A stretch of 9,656 nt of DNA, from contig JAIFWM010000024.1 of assembly GCA_019661855.1 (NCBI GenBank), positions 1 to 9,656 of the forward strand. The letters run 5' to 3'. The notes under the pieces were generated by a model. It was not told the DNA's origin. It ran no database searches and saw nothing but the letters and a program-made list of their open reading frames with translations. This stretch comes from Candidatus Parcubacteria bacterium (GTDB lineage Bacteria; Patescibacteriota; Minisyncoccia; Phycocordibacterales; SBAW01). Below are positions 1 through 5,969 of the stretch, piece after piece. Position 1 is the first letter of the stretch. Every line of letters begins with the position of its first letter. The translations under genes and the position numbers were made by a program.

Positions 1-119
1 GAGGAGAAGGAATCTTGATCTATTAGTACTCCTCGGCTTAACACCATGCGGTGCGTACACCTAGAGCCTATCAACGTCATCATCTATAACGGATCGTAAT
101 GATTACTCATCTTAGAGTC

Positions 120-152
<33 letters not shown>

Positions 153-211
153 AATCCCGACATAGCTACCCAGCGTTCCACTTGGCAGTAGAGCTGGTAG
201 ACCAGTGGTCA

Positions 212-242
<31 letters not shown>

Positions 243-399
243 ATCTCTTCAATAATCGACGCCTGCAGTAGATAGGAGACCAACCTGTCTCACGCTTCTT
301 TTCCATTATTACTAATGGGAATGGACTATAACTTCATCCTTTGATTTCTCTTAGGACTGCTGATGTTTAGTCTCTACGGGTGTTTGCGAACTTCACAGA

Positions 400-421
400 G
401 GAGTCGATCTCGCTCGACTCC
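400..421 (-). other. 8-bp hairpin between intron ORF and P6a
   Basis: GGAGTCGA and TCGACTCC form a perfect 8-bp stem around a 6-nt loop, directly abutting the 3' strand of P6a (400-382; base 400 is claimed by both). It fills the space between the ORF stop codon and the ribozyme core. It probably acts as a peripheral P6b-like helix that separates the coding segment from the catalytic fold. That role is inference; the pairing itself is plain in the sequence. Confidence 0.6.
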
Positions 422-442
422 GAATTTCGTCTACGGATGAAC

Positions 443-688
443 TTAGGAGAGGTGAACCTCTTTGTTTTCTGGCGTCCAGTCCACCACTTTTACCAGAGAG
501 CCGAAGACGACCGCCGCCTGCGCTTCTTTCTGGCTGGTAATACTGGCCCACTCCTTCTTTGCCTCTTCAGTCGCCTCCTCGTCGGTTGTGGCGGTGATAG
601 CCACTTTCCGATTCTTGGCGTCTGAATAGACTCCGTGCCCACCTTGGCGAACATTGCTGTGGTGGACGTAGTTGAGTTGATATTCCAT
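443..688 (-). CDS. Intron-encoded small protein of unknown function (81 aa)
   Basis: An 81-codon ORF sits in the loop closed by P6a of the group I intron, a common position for intron ORFs. I start it at the ATG at 688 because GGAG at 700-697 lies 8 nt upstream. The in-frame ATG at 706 has a purine run only one or two bases away, too close to serve. I do not recognise the product. It has no LAGLIDADG, GIY-YIG, HNH or His-Cys signature, and it is far shorter than the homing endonucleases usually carried by such introns. Visible features are a polar N-terminus with SNVRQGGHGVYSD, a strand-like VAITATT leading into a charged helix (EEATEEAKKEW), then a hydrophobic AAVVFGSLVKVVDW and an acidic tail. 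The order suggests a small alpha/beta domain. It could be a splicing cofactor, a remnant, or an unrelated passenger. A 5-bp hairpin (448-461) overlaps the last codons. Confidence 0.7.
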   Translation of the reverse strand: MEYQLNYVHHSNVRQGGHGVYSDAKNRKVAITATTDEEATEEAKKEWASITSQKEAQAAVVFGSLVKVVDWTPENKEVHLS

Positions 689-887
689 TATCTTCTCTCC
701 TTTCATTCCTCTGTGAAGCTCACAAACTTCCCTCGGTGTTGTCCTTATTCAGGATTTCATCGATATTAATCAGCTTCTTCGAATATATTTCTATACTCGA
801 CCGCCGTGATTGGTTGGTTCTACTTACTTTCTTATATTTATCTTTCGATATATTTCTTAAACGAAAACTTTCAAACATTCTCTCGTG

Positions 888-940
888 GGGTTCAGACTGT
901 CCTGACGCCAACATTGTTAGCATCAAAACGGTCTGAACCC
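888..940 (-). promoter_or_regulatory. Alternative (anti-P1) pairing between 5' exon and intron 5' end
   Basis: Exon bases 940-931 (GGGTTCAGAC) are perfectly complementary over 10 bp to intron bases 897-888 (GTCTGAACCC). Between them, intron bases 926-903 fold into their own 10-bp hairpin (UGAUGCUAAC / GUUGGCGUCA, loop AAU, two G-U pairs). P1 needs exon bases 933-928, so full pairing of this stem would disturb P1. It could be a misfolded competitor, a timing switch, or a helper that holds the exon near the ribozyme. Confidence 0.55.
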
Positions 941-3030
941 AGCTCGCGTATCATTTTAATTGGCGAACAGCCAAACCCTTGGGAGCTTCTCCACCCCCGG
1001 GATATGATGAGCCGACATCGAGGTGCCGAACTCCGCCGTCGCTATGGACGCTTAGGCGGAACTAGCCTGTTATCCCCAGAGTAGCTTTTATCAGATAATC
1101 TTCCACAGCGTCTAATGCCTATGGTCGGTTCACTTTGTCCTGCTTTCGCACCTGCTTGTCATTCACGACTTGCAGTCAAGCACCCTTTTGCCAATACACT
1201 ATCGGCACGGTTTCCATTCGCGCCTAGGGTACCTTAATGAACTCCTCCGTTACTTTTTAGGAGGATAGCGCCCCACTAAAACTGCCTATCAGATACTGTC
1301 TCGACTAGGTTTTGCCTAGCCGGTTAGTGCATACAAGAATAAAGAATGGTATTTCACTGACGAGTCTGCCACAACCGAGATCGTGACTTCAACCTCTCCC
1401 ATCTATGCTACGCATTACACTCGTATACACAATATCAAACTACAGTAAAGCTTCTGGGGTCTTTTCGTCTATCTGCAGGTAACCGGCATCTTCACCGGTA
1501 TTGTATTTTCACCGAGCTGTACTTCGAGACAGTTCCCCAGTCGTTACACTATTCGTGCGCGTCTGAACTTACCAGACAAGGAATTTCGCTACCTTAGGAC
1601 GATTATAGTTATCGCCGACATTCACCAGGGCTTGTAAAGCGTCACCCCAACACCTTGCGGCATTGGAACGGCCTTATTTGACCTTCTGGCATTGGTCAAG
1701 TGTCACCCCCTATACATCCTCTTACGAGTTCGCAGGGAGCTGTGTTTTTGGTAAACAGTCGCCAGGGATACTTTCGCTGCGGCCTCATTGCTGAGGCAGA
1801 TCTTATCGCTAACTTACGATCGCTTTTTTGCCGAGTTCCTTGAAGTACACTCACTCGTTCGCCTTGCTCTACTCGAGCTGCACACCTGTGTCGGTTTGCG
1901 GTACGGTCGTACACACAATAAGTTTAGAAGTTTTTCTTGGAAGCCACTTCAATACAGTCCTCCTCGCTTGCGCTTAGAGTACCCCACATTTCCAGTGTTG
2001 ATGTATGGCGGATTTTCCTACCATACGCACTTTGAAATGCAGACGCCAATCCAATAAGGCGCTGTATTTTATCTGCTCCGTCTCTCCATCACTTGTGTGC
2101 CGGTGCAGGAATATTAACCTGCTGTCCATCATCTCCGACTTTCGTCATCGACTTAGGCCCGACTAACCCTACTCTGATCACCGTTGAGTAGGAAACCTTG
2201 TGCTTTCGGCGTGCGGGGATCTCACCCGCATTGCGGTTACTTGTGCTTGCATTCTCACTTCACAACGCTCCACTATGACTCACGTCTTTAGCTTCATCGC
2301 GATGCGAACGCTCTCTTACCACGTGCACTTGCCGAAGCAAATGCACATCCTCAGTTTCGGTACTACGTTTAAACCCCGATTATCTTCGGCGCAAAGTCTC
2401 TCGATGAGTGAGCTGTTACGCTTTCTTTCAATGATGGCTGCTTCTAAGCCAACATCCTCATTGTCAAAGAAACTTCACCTCCTTGTGATGTACTTAACGT
2501 AGATTTTGGGACCTTAACTTGAGATCTAGGACTCTTCTCCTTTTGTACGGTGGAGCTTAGCCCCCACGTACTAACTGCCGTGCAACACTGCTGGTATTCG
2601 GAGTTTGATAGAGTAAGTGAGATTTCTCCCTGTCCTACTCTTCCAGTGCTCTACCCCCAACAATCAATACACACGACGCCAGCCCAAAAGCTGTTTCAGA
2701 GAGAACCAGCTATTACCAGGTTCGATTAGCTTTTCACTCCAACCCACAAGTCATCCGAGAGTTTTGAACGGCTCAACGGTTCGGACCTCCATCCTACTTT
2801 CGTAGAACTTCATCCTGCTCATGGGTAGCTCACCTGGCTTCGGGTCTATTGCATACTACAAACGCGCTATTCACACTCGGTTTCCCTTCGACTCCGGTCT
2901 CTCGACCTTAGTCATGCGCAGTACACAATAACTCGCAAGCTCATTCTTCAATAGGCACGCGGTCGAGGAGTTACCCCCTCTTCCACTCATTGTAGACATA
3001 TGGTTTCAGATCTATTTCACTCCCCTCATA

Positions 3031-3061
<31 letters not shown>

Positions 3062-3640
3062 ATTTCACTATCGATCTTTGAAAGTATATAGCCTTACCAG
3101 TTAGTTCTGGCGAATTCACTCAAGCTATTCGTGTCTTGAGCTACTCAAGAACATTGTAGAAGTTGTGTTGTTTTCGCCTACGAGACTTTCACTCTCTAGG
3201 GCGCTGCTTCCCAGCAGCTTCGGCTAACTTCACAATTTGTAACTCCTTACGTTTTGCACGTAACAATGTCTTATAACCCTGAAAATTTCCCGAACGACTC
3301 TTTTTTCAAAAAGCCGCTTGGGAAACTTTGCAGTTTGGGCTAGATTCGCTTTCGCTCGCCGCTACTCACGAAATACTTATATTAGTCTCTTTTCCTCCTG
3401 GTACTGAGATGTTTCACTTCCCAGGGTTTACTCGAACGATTACTCGCTCGCAATAGAAATTTCGTTCTATTAGGTTTCCCCATTCGGACATCTCCGGATC
3501 AAAGGTTGCTTGGCACCTCCCCGAAGCGTATCGCCGCCACGCCGCGTCCTTCATCGTCTTTCAAAGTCTAGGCATCCACCATACGCCCTTATTGTTTCGC
3601 TCATTAGAGCAGAAACTTAAGAACCGCAATAATTTGTTGT

Positions 3641-3662
3641 TTCTAGTTTTTTTCTAGTTTTT
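3641..3662. repeat. Perfect 11-bp tandem duplication upstream of 23S
   Basis: TTCTAGTTTTT occurs twice head to tail with no gap, in the A/T-rich leader about 35-55 bp before the 23S 5' end. It may be a simple slippage product. No function is evident. Confidence 0.75.
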
Positions 3663-3738
3663 CTTACAATTTTTTTACCTTCTGTCTCCACGAAGTTGAA
3701 AAGACCCGTATGGGAAATTTCTTCGCAGGACAGGATTT

Positions 3739-3753
3739 AGTTGTCAAAGAAAA
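3739..3753 (-). promoter_or_regulatory. boxA-like antitermination motif in the 23S leader
   Basis: The minus strand reads TTTTCTTTGACAACT, close to the rRNA boxA of Bacillus (TGTTCTTTGAAAAC) to which NusB and S10 bind. It lies between the terminator-like hairpin at 3779-3796 and the 23S start, where an antitermination signal would be expected. The TTGACA inside it could instead be a -35 box, but no acceptable -10 lies 16-18 bp downstream. Confidence 0.45.
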
Positions 3754-3772
3754 CCAATCTGTTTTTTCCATC

Positions 3773-3796
3773 AAAAAAGCCGCTTCTTTAAGCGGC
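3773..3796 (-). terminator. Intrinsic terminator-like hairpin in the 23S leader
   Basis: On the minus strand a perfect 7-bp stem (GCCGCTT / AAGCGGC, loop AAAG) is followed by six T. It lies between the promoter at 3866-3894 and the 23S gene. It either ends a short transcript of about 90 nt or acts as a leader attenuator. The strand AAGAAGCGG at 3832-3824 repeats the 3' arm of this stem and could pair with the 5' arm as an antiterminator. Confidence 0.75.
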
Positions 3797-3865
3797 GCAT
3801 AAGACCACAGTCGGTCTCTAGCTCCGCTTCTTGGCTTTTGTGGTAGTTAACATATGGACTTACAC

Positions 3866-3894
3866 AATATATACCCCCTATATATAGAAGTCAA
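3866..3894 (-). promoter_or_regulatory. Probable sigma-70 promoter for the 23S leader
   Basis: Minus strand: TTGACT (3894-3889), a 17-bp spacer, and TATATT (3871-3866). This is one of the best promoter matches in the window. The predicted start is near 3859. With no rRNA upstream, it is the best candidate for expressing 23S, provided transcription passes the hairpin at 3779-3796. It could equally drive a separate short RNA ending at that hairpin. Confidence 0.55.
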
Positions 3895-3934
3895 ATAAAG
3901 CCAAAAAAGGGCTATTTGGGGTCAAATTTGATAC

Positions 3935-3963
3935 AAAAACCGCCCGGGGTGTGGCCCGGGCGG
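3935..3963 (-). terminator. Rho-independent terminator of the 49-codon gene
   Basis: A perfect 9-bp GC-rich stem (CCGCCCGGG at 3940-3948, CCCGGGCGG at 3955-3963, 6-nt loop) is followed on the minus strand by five T. It lies 28 bp after the stop codon at 3992 and insulates that gene from the 23S promoter. Confidence 0.9.
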
Positions 3964-3991
3964 GTTGAGGGTGGAACGTCTGGCATTGGAA

Positions 3992-4141
3992 TTAGCCTCC
4001 GTGTTTAATGTTTTCGATCAGCGCCGGTTTATACTTTGCCATCATCATGCCGGCAGGGATTCCAAACGCAAGTGCGACTATTATAGTAGCGATAGCTACT
4101 AAAAGATACCGAACATTCTTTTGATCGTCCTTGGTGCGCAC
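3992..4141 (-). CDS. Small single-pass membrane protein (49 aa)
   Basis: This short ORF starts with GTG at 4141, preceded by a strong ribosome binding site (GGAAGGAG at 4155-4148) with a 6-nt spacer. It has its own promoter (4180-4207) and terminator (3935-3963), which together argue that it is a real gene. Residues 1-11 are charged (RTKDDQKNVR). One hydrophobic helix spans about 12-34 (YLLVAIATIIVALAFGIPAG). Residues 35-49 are a basic, hydrophilic tail ending NIKHGG. The product is probably an inner-membrane peptide with a single span. I do not recognise a family. It could be a stress peptide, a toxin of the small hydrophobic kind, or a partner of a larger membrane protein. Confidence 0.75.
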   Translation of the reverse strand: MRTKDDQKNVRYLLVAIATIIVALAFGIPAGMMMAKYKPALIENIKHGG

Positions 4142-4179
4142 GTTGAGCTCCTTCCTTTCGTTAAATAACTTTCGGTAAA

Positions 4180-4207
4180 ACTATACACCTTAATTTACAA
4201 AATGCAA
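4180..4207 (-). promoter_or_regulatory. Promoter of the 49-codon membrane protein gene
   Basis: Minus strand: TTGCAT (4207-4202), a 16-bp spacer, and TATAGT (4185-4180). The -10 context GTGTATAGT also occurs upstream of the 39-aa gene near 5098. It overlaps the divergent promoter at 4194-4222, so the two genes may be regulated together. Confidence 0.5.
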
Positions 4208-4222
4208 ATATTGTGGTTATAT
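4194..4222 (+). promoter_or_regulatory. Promoter of the 137-aa / 44-aa operon
   Basis: Plus strand: TTTACA (4194-4199), a 17-bp spacer, and TTATAT (4217-4222), about 40 bp before the start codon at 4261. It overlaps the -35 region of the divergent promoter. Confidence 0.45.
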
Positions 4223-4260
4223 GGTGACGGAAGTTTCAGCCAACGACAGAGGAGTTACAC

Positions 4261-4674
4261 ATGCGAATGGCTCGAGCTCATGGTCATAAACAAGTTGTGG
4301 TTCGCGGCACAGTAGTTAAAGCCACTCCGACTCAATCCCCCACGGGAATCTTCAGATGGTTTAAACGTGGCACACTTGCGAACATACGTATTGAAATCGA
4401 CTCTACTATTCACGAACGGCTCCAGAGCCTTCTGCGAGGAAGCCGCGAAAGTCGTGGTGTCGAACAAGTGATTGATATTGGCTGGGGTCTAGAGGACCCT
4501 ATACCAAATGAAAAGGATAGAGTCTGGATTACATTTAGCTACGCCAGTGAACTTGAAATGTTTTTTGAAGGAGCGCCTTCGGTGTCGCTCAAAAATGTCG
4601 AGGTCATTAAAAACGAACGGGAAACTAAACCGGACGAACTTGTTAATGACGAACCTTGTTTACCAGTTGGATGA
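4261..4674 (+). CDS. Protein of unknown function (137 aa)
   Basis: The start ATG at 4261 is preceded by AGAGGAG (4248-4254) with a 6-nt spacer, a strong ribosome binding site. I do not recognise the family. There is no signal peptide and no membrane span, so the protein is probably cytoplasmic. The N-terminus is basic (MRMARAHGHKQ). It is followed by strand-like segments QVVVRGTVVKA, TLANIRIEID and RVWITFSYAS, with a helix around HERLQSLLRGS. The C-terminal 25 residues are charged and likely disordered. The mostly beta order with a basic start would suit a small nucleic-acid- or ligand-binding barrel, but this is only a guess. A 12-nt gap separates it from the downstream 44-aa membrane peptide, so the two are very likely co-translated from one mRNA. 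Confidence 0.8.
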   Translation: MRMARAHGHKQVVVRGTVVKATPTQSPTGIFRWFKRGTLANIRIEIDSTIHERLQSLLRGSRESRGVEQVIDIGWGLEDPIPNEKDRVWITFSYASELEMFFEGAPSVSLKNVEVIKNERETKPDELVNDEPCLPVG

Positions 4675-4686
4675 CGGAGAAACTCC

Positions 4687-4821
4687 ATGGAACTCATAGC
4701 TGATACCCTTTTCGTAGTTTATTGGTCGAGTCCTCTGATAGCGCTCTTTTTGGGGATGCTTTCGGACGGTGGGGTGCGCAAGCCCTATAACCGAAGCAGC
4801 TACGACCGCTTGGTTCTCTAA
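4687..4821 (+). CDS. Small membrane protein (44 aa), second gene of operon
   Basis: The ATG at 4687 follows GGAG (4676-4679) with a 7-nt spacer, and the gene lies 12 nt after the stop of the 137-aa gene. Residues about 5-27 form one hydrophobic helix (ADTLFVVYWSSPLIALFLGM). Residues 28-44 are hydrophilic, with RKPYNRSSYDR. The likely topology is a single membrane span with a short basic tail inside the cell. A terminator begins 22 bp after the stop, which supports a genuine gene end here. The family is not recognised. Pairing with a soluble upstream protein could mean that the peptide anchors its partner to the membrane; this is inference. Confidence 0.7.
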   Translation: MELIADTLFVVYWSSPLIALFLGMLSDGGVRKPYNRSSYDRLVL

Positions 4822-4843
4822 GCCAAGGATAGAAATTGTTACA

Positions 4844-4873
4844 CCCCGCGTACGCGCGGGGTTTTGCTTTTTA
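4844..4873 (+). terminator. Terminator of the plus-strand operon
   Basis: A 7-bp GC stem (CCCCGCG at 4844-4850, CGCGGGG at 4855-4861, 4-nt loop) is followed by TTTTGCTTTTTT. It closes the 137-aa/44-aa operon. Confidence 0.9.
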
Positions 4874-4906
4874 AAAGAAAACAGCCCGGCGCCTAGGCGC
4901 CGGGCT
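4874..4906 (-). terminator. Terminator of the 39-aa gene, convergent
   Basis: An 11-bp perfect palindromic stem (4883-4893 with 4896-4906, 2-nt centre) is followed on the minus strand by TTTTCTTTT. It stands back to back with the plus-strand terminator and ends the 39-aa gene. Confidence 0.85.
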
Positions 4907-4935
4907 GGGGTGAATAGAAGTGTCCCGAAGATCAA

Positions 4936-5055
4936 TTAATGTCTCCAAAATTGCCAGGCAATTACTGCCAATGCCAGCGCCACATAGGGCCAATAGATAA
5001 ATACCGCTTCGGTAACTCGTTCGGCAAACCTCCGTTCGGGTATACCTGTAGGCAT
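4936..5055 (-). CDS. Small membrane protein (39 aa)
   Basis: The ATG at 5055 has a near-perfect Shine-Dalgarno sequence (AGGAGGT at 5067-5061) with a 5-nt spacer. This is the best initiation signal in the window and the main reason to call so short a gene. Residues 1-15 are hydrophilic and charged (PTGIPERRFAERVTE). A hydrophobic helix covers about 16-36 (AVFIYWPYVALALAVIAWQF), and the protein ends in WRH. One span is expected, with the charged N-terminus in the cytoplasm. It has its own terminator downstream. The family is not recognised. Confidence 0.75.
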   Translation of the reverse strand: MPTGIPERRFAERVTEAVFIYWPYVALALAVIAWQFWRH

Positions 5056-5097
5056 CTTGCACCTCCTGGTTGAGATGGAAACAACTAGTTCCTCTTT

Positions 5098-5103
5098 ACT
5101 ATA
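5098..5103 (-). promoter_or_regulatory. Possible -10 box of the 39-aa gene
   Basis: The minus strand reads GTGTATAGTAAAG, the same -10 context as in the promoter of the 49-codon gene (4180-4185). No good -35 lies at 16-18 bp. Instead an imperfect inverted repeat (CACTTT...AAAGTG, about 5104-5125) occupies that place and could be an activator or operator site. Confidence 0.35.
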
Positions 5104-5131
5104 CACTTTTCACCTAAAGAAAGTGACTTAT

Positions 5132-5167
5132 AAACAAAAACTACCCCCGAAGGAGCAGTTTTTGTTT
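5132..5167 (-). terminator. Terminator downstream of the MscS-like gene
   Basis: A 16-bp stem with two G-U pairs (5167-5152 with 5147-5132) is capped by a UUCG loop and ends in TTTTTGTTT. Its 5' arm is A-rich, so it could also stop plus-strand transcription. It lies 18 bp after the stop codon at 5185. Confidence 0.9.
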
Positions 5168-5184
5168 GAACAATCTTTTTAAGA

Positions 5185-5874
5185 TTAGTTGCGAGGACGC
5201 ATCTCTTCGCGCACGCGTTGCAAGAAGTGCGACGCTGACTCTTGACCCCCAAGACCAAAGGCCAAACCGAACGCGAGCGAGAGTGCTACCACCACACCCG
5301 TAAAGAGTGTTTGTAGTAGCGCCGTTGCAATACCAAGCTGCGAGAGAGCAGCAAGAAGCGCAAAGACCCAGATAGCCCATCGTGCAACTGCACCAGCAAA
5401 ACCTGCTGCTGCGACACCTGCTGCGCGTGCTGCGCCAGAAATTACTTTCTGAGCAACATCTGCAACAACTGCTGCGACAAGCAAGATAAGTGCTGCGACG
5501 ATTACGTTTGGTACATATCCAAGCACTACCTGTTGAAGGAAGAAGGTCACTTGGGTGAGACCCATTACTGAAAGAGCAGCAATGAGGAACACTACAATGA
5601 CAAACCACTTCACCAAGAGACCTAGGAATTTCCCTGCGTTAAGGCCATATCCTGCGCGGTTGACTACTCCCTCGACACCTAGGCCGCGGAGCGCGTTATC
5701 AACGTGAATCGCTTTGATAGCCTGCTCTATGACATAGTCGAGCCAGGATGCGATGAACCAACCGATTAGGAAAATGATGACCGCCAACACAAAGTTGGGG
5801 ATGAAGTTCACAACGCCCCAGAGCAAGTTATAGAAACTTTGCTGAAGCACTGCAACCCATGTCTGTACGATCAT
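5185..5874 (-). CDS. MscS-like small-conductance mechanosensitive channel protein, membrane part only
   Basis: A 229-aa integral membrane protein, probably an osmotic safety valve or related pore. Five hydrophobic helices are visible at about 23-45, 83-106, 115-143, 160-183 and 185-209. FIPNFVLAVIIFLIGWF (24-40) and YVPNVIVAALILLVAAV (120-136) are an internal repeat of the conserved TM-helix type found in CmpX/MscS-related proteins. The stretch 198-218 (LSLAFGLAFGLGGQESASHFL) matches the MscS pore helix and its GLGGQ bend. The protein stops soon after with a charged tail (REEMRPRN), so the cytoplasmic beta domain of true MscS is absent; short relatives of this build are known. The ATG at 5874 has no Shine-Dalgarno sequence, only an A/T-rich run. 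It may be co-transcribed with the regulator 95 bp upstream. Confidence 0.85.
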   Translation of the reverse strand: MIVQTWVAVLQQSFYNLLWGVVNFIPNFVLAVIIFLIGWFIASWLDYVIEQAIKAIHVDNALRGLGVEGVVNRAGYGLNAGKFLGLLVKWFVIVVFLIAALSVMGLTQVTFFLQQVVLGYVPNVIVAALILLVAAVVADVAQKVISGAARAAGVAAAGFAGAVARWAIWVFALLAALSQLGIATALLQTLFTGVVVALSLAFGLAFGLGGQESASHFLQRVREEMRPRN

Positions 5875-5969
5875 ATATATTTAAACGTCTGTTAATGGTT
5901 AATATTCGACATCTTTAATTGTAGCGCCCCTGAAGCTAGGCCGACAGACGCCTGTGGATAGAAGAAGTG

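Larger units (their letters stand above)
295..927 (-). ncRNA. Group I self-splicing intron in 23S rRNA, site L2593
   Basis: The normal 23S sequence breaks off after ...CAGACCGT (last exon base 928, equivalent to E. coli U2593) and resumes with CGTGAGACAGG (294 downward). The internal guide is 809-799 (UCACG-GCGGUC). GCGGUC pairs with exon GACCGU as P1, with a U-G wobble at the splice site, and UCACG pairs with 3' exon CGUGA as P10. The other helices are P2 797-780 (7 bp, GAAA loop), P3 774-769 with 364-359, P4 763-758 with 738-733 (one A-C), P5 754-751 with 745-742, P6 732-730 with 380-378, P6a 727-709 with 400-382 (19 bp, two G-U), P7 372-368 with 328-324, P8 356-353 with 340-337, and P9 318-303 with a GUAA loop. 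The terminal G is 295. L2593 is also the site of the Chlamydomonas chloroplast intron that encodes I-CreI. The P1 loop, about 120 nt, is unusually long. Confidence 0.95.

Noticed and set aside
380..625. 81-codon plus-strand ORF in the intron
   Set aside because: It is antisense to the intron ORF and to P6a, with no ribosome binding site.
720..926. 68-codon minus-strand ORF (TTG/ATG start) across the intron 5' half
   Set aside because: It overlaps the guide sequence, P2, P3, P4, P5 and one strand of P6a, whose bases are constrained by RNA pairing. It has no Shine-Dalgarno sequence. I treat it as a chance open frame, although the long P1 loop makes a coding role not fully excluded.
1696..2805. 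Several ORFs of 60-100 codons inside the 23S gene
   Set aside because: They lie in conserved rRNA sequence that is collinear with E. coli 23S; open frames there carry no evidence of coding.
3260..3360. Possible second insertion in 23S
   Set aside because: The region deviates from E. coli in sequence and loop length, but flanking landmarks keep normal spacing and the total length after intron removal is near 2970, so ordinary helix variation suffices.
5141..5608. 155-codon minus-strand ORF rich in Cys, Ser and Arg
   Set aside because: It is in another frame of the MscS-like gene; the composition is typical of a shadow frame, and the real frame shows clear membrane helices and family motifs.
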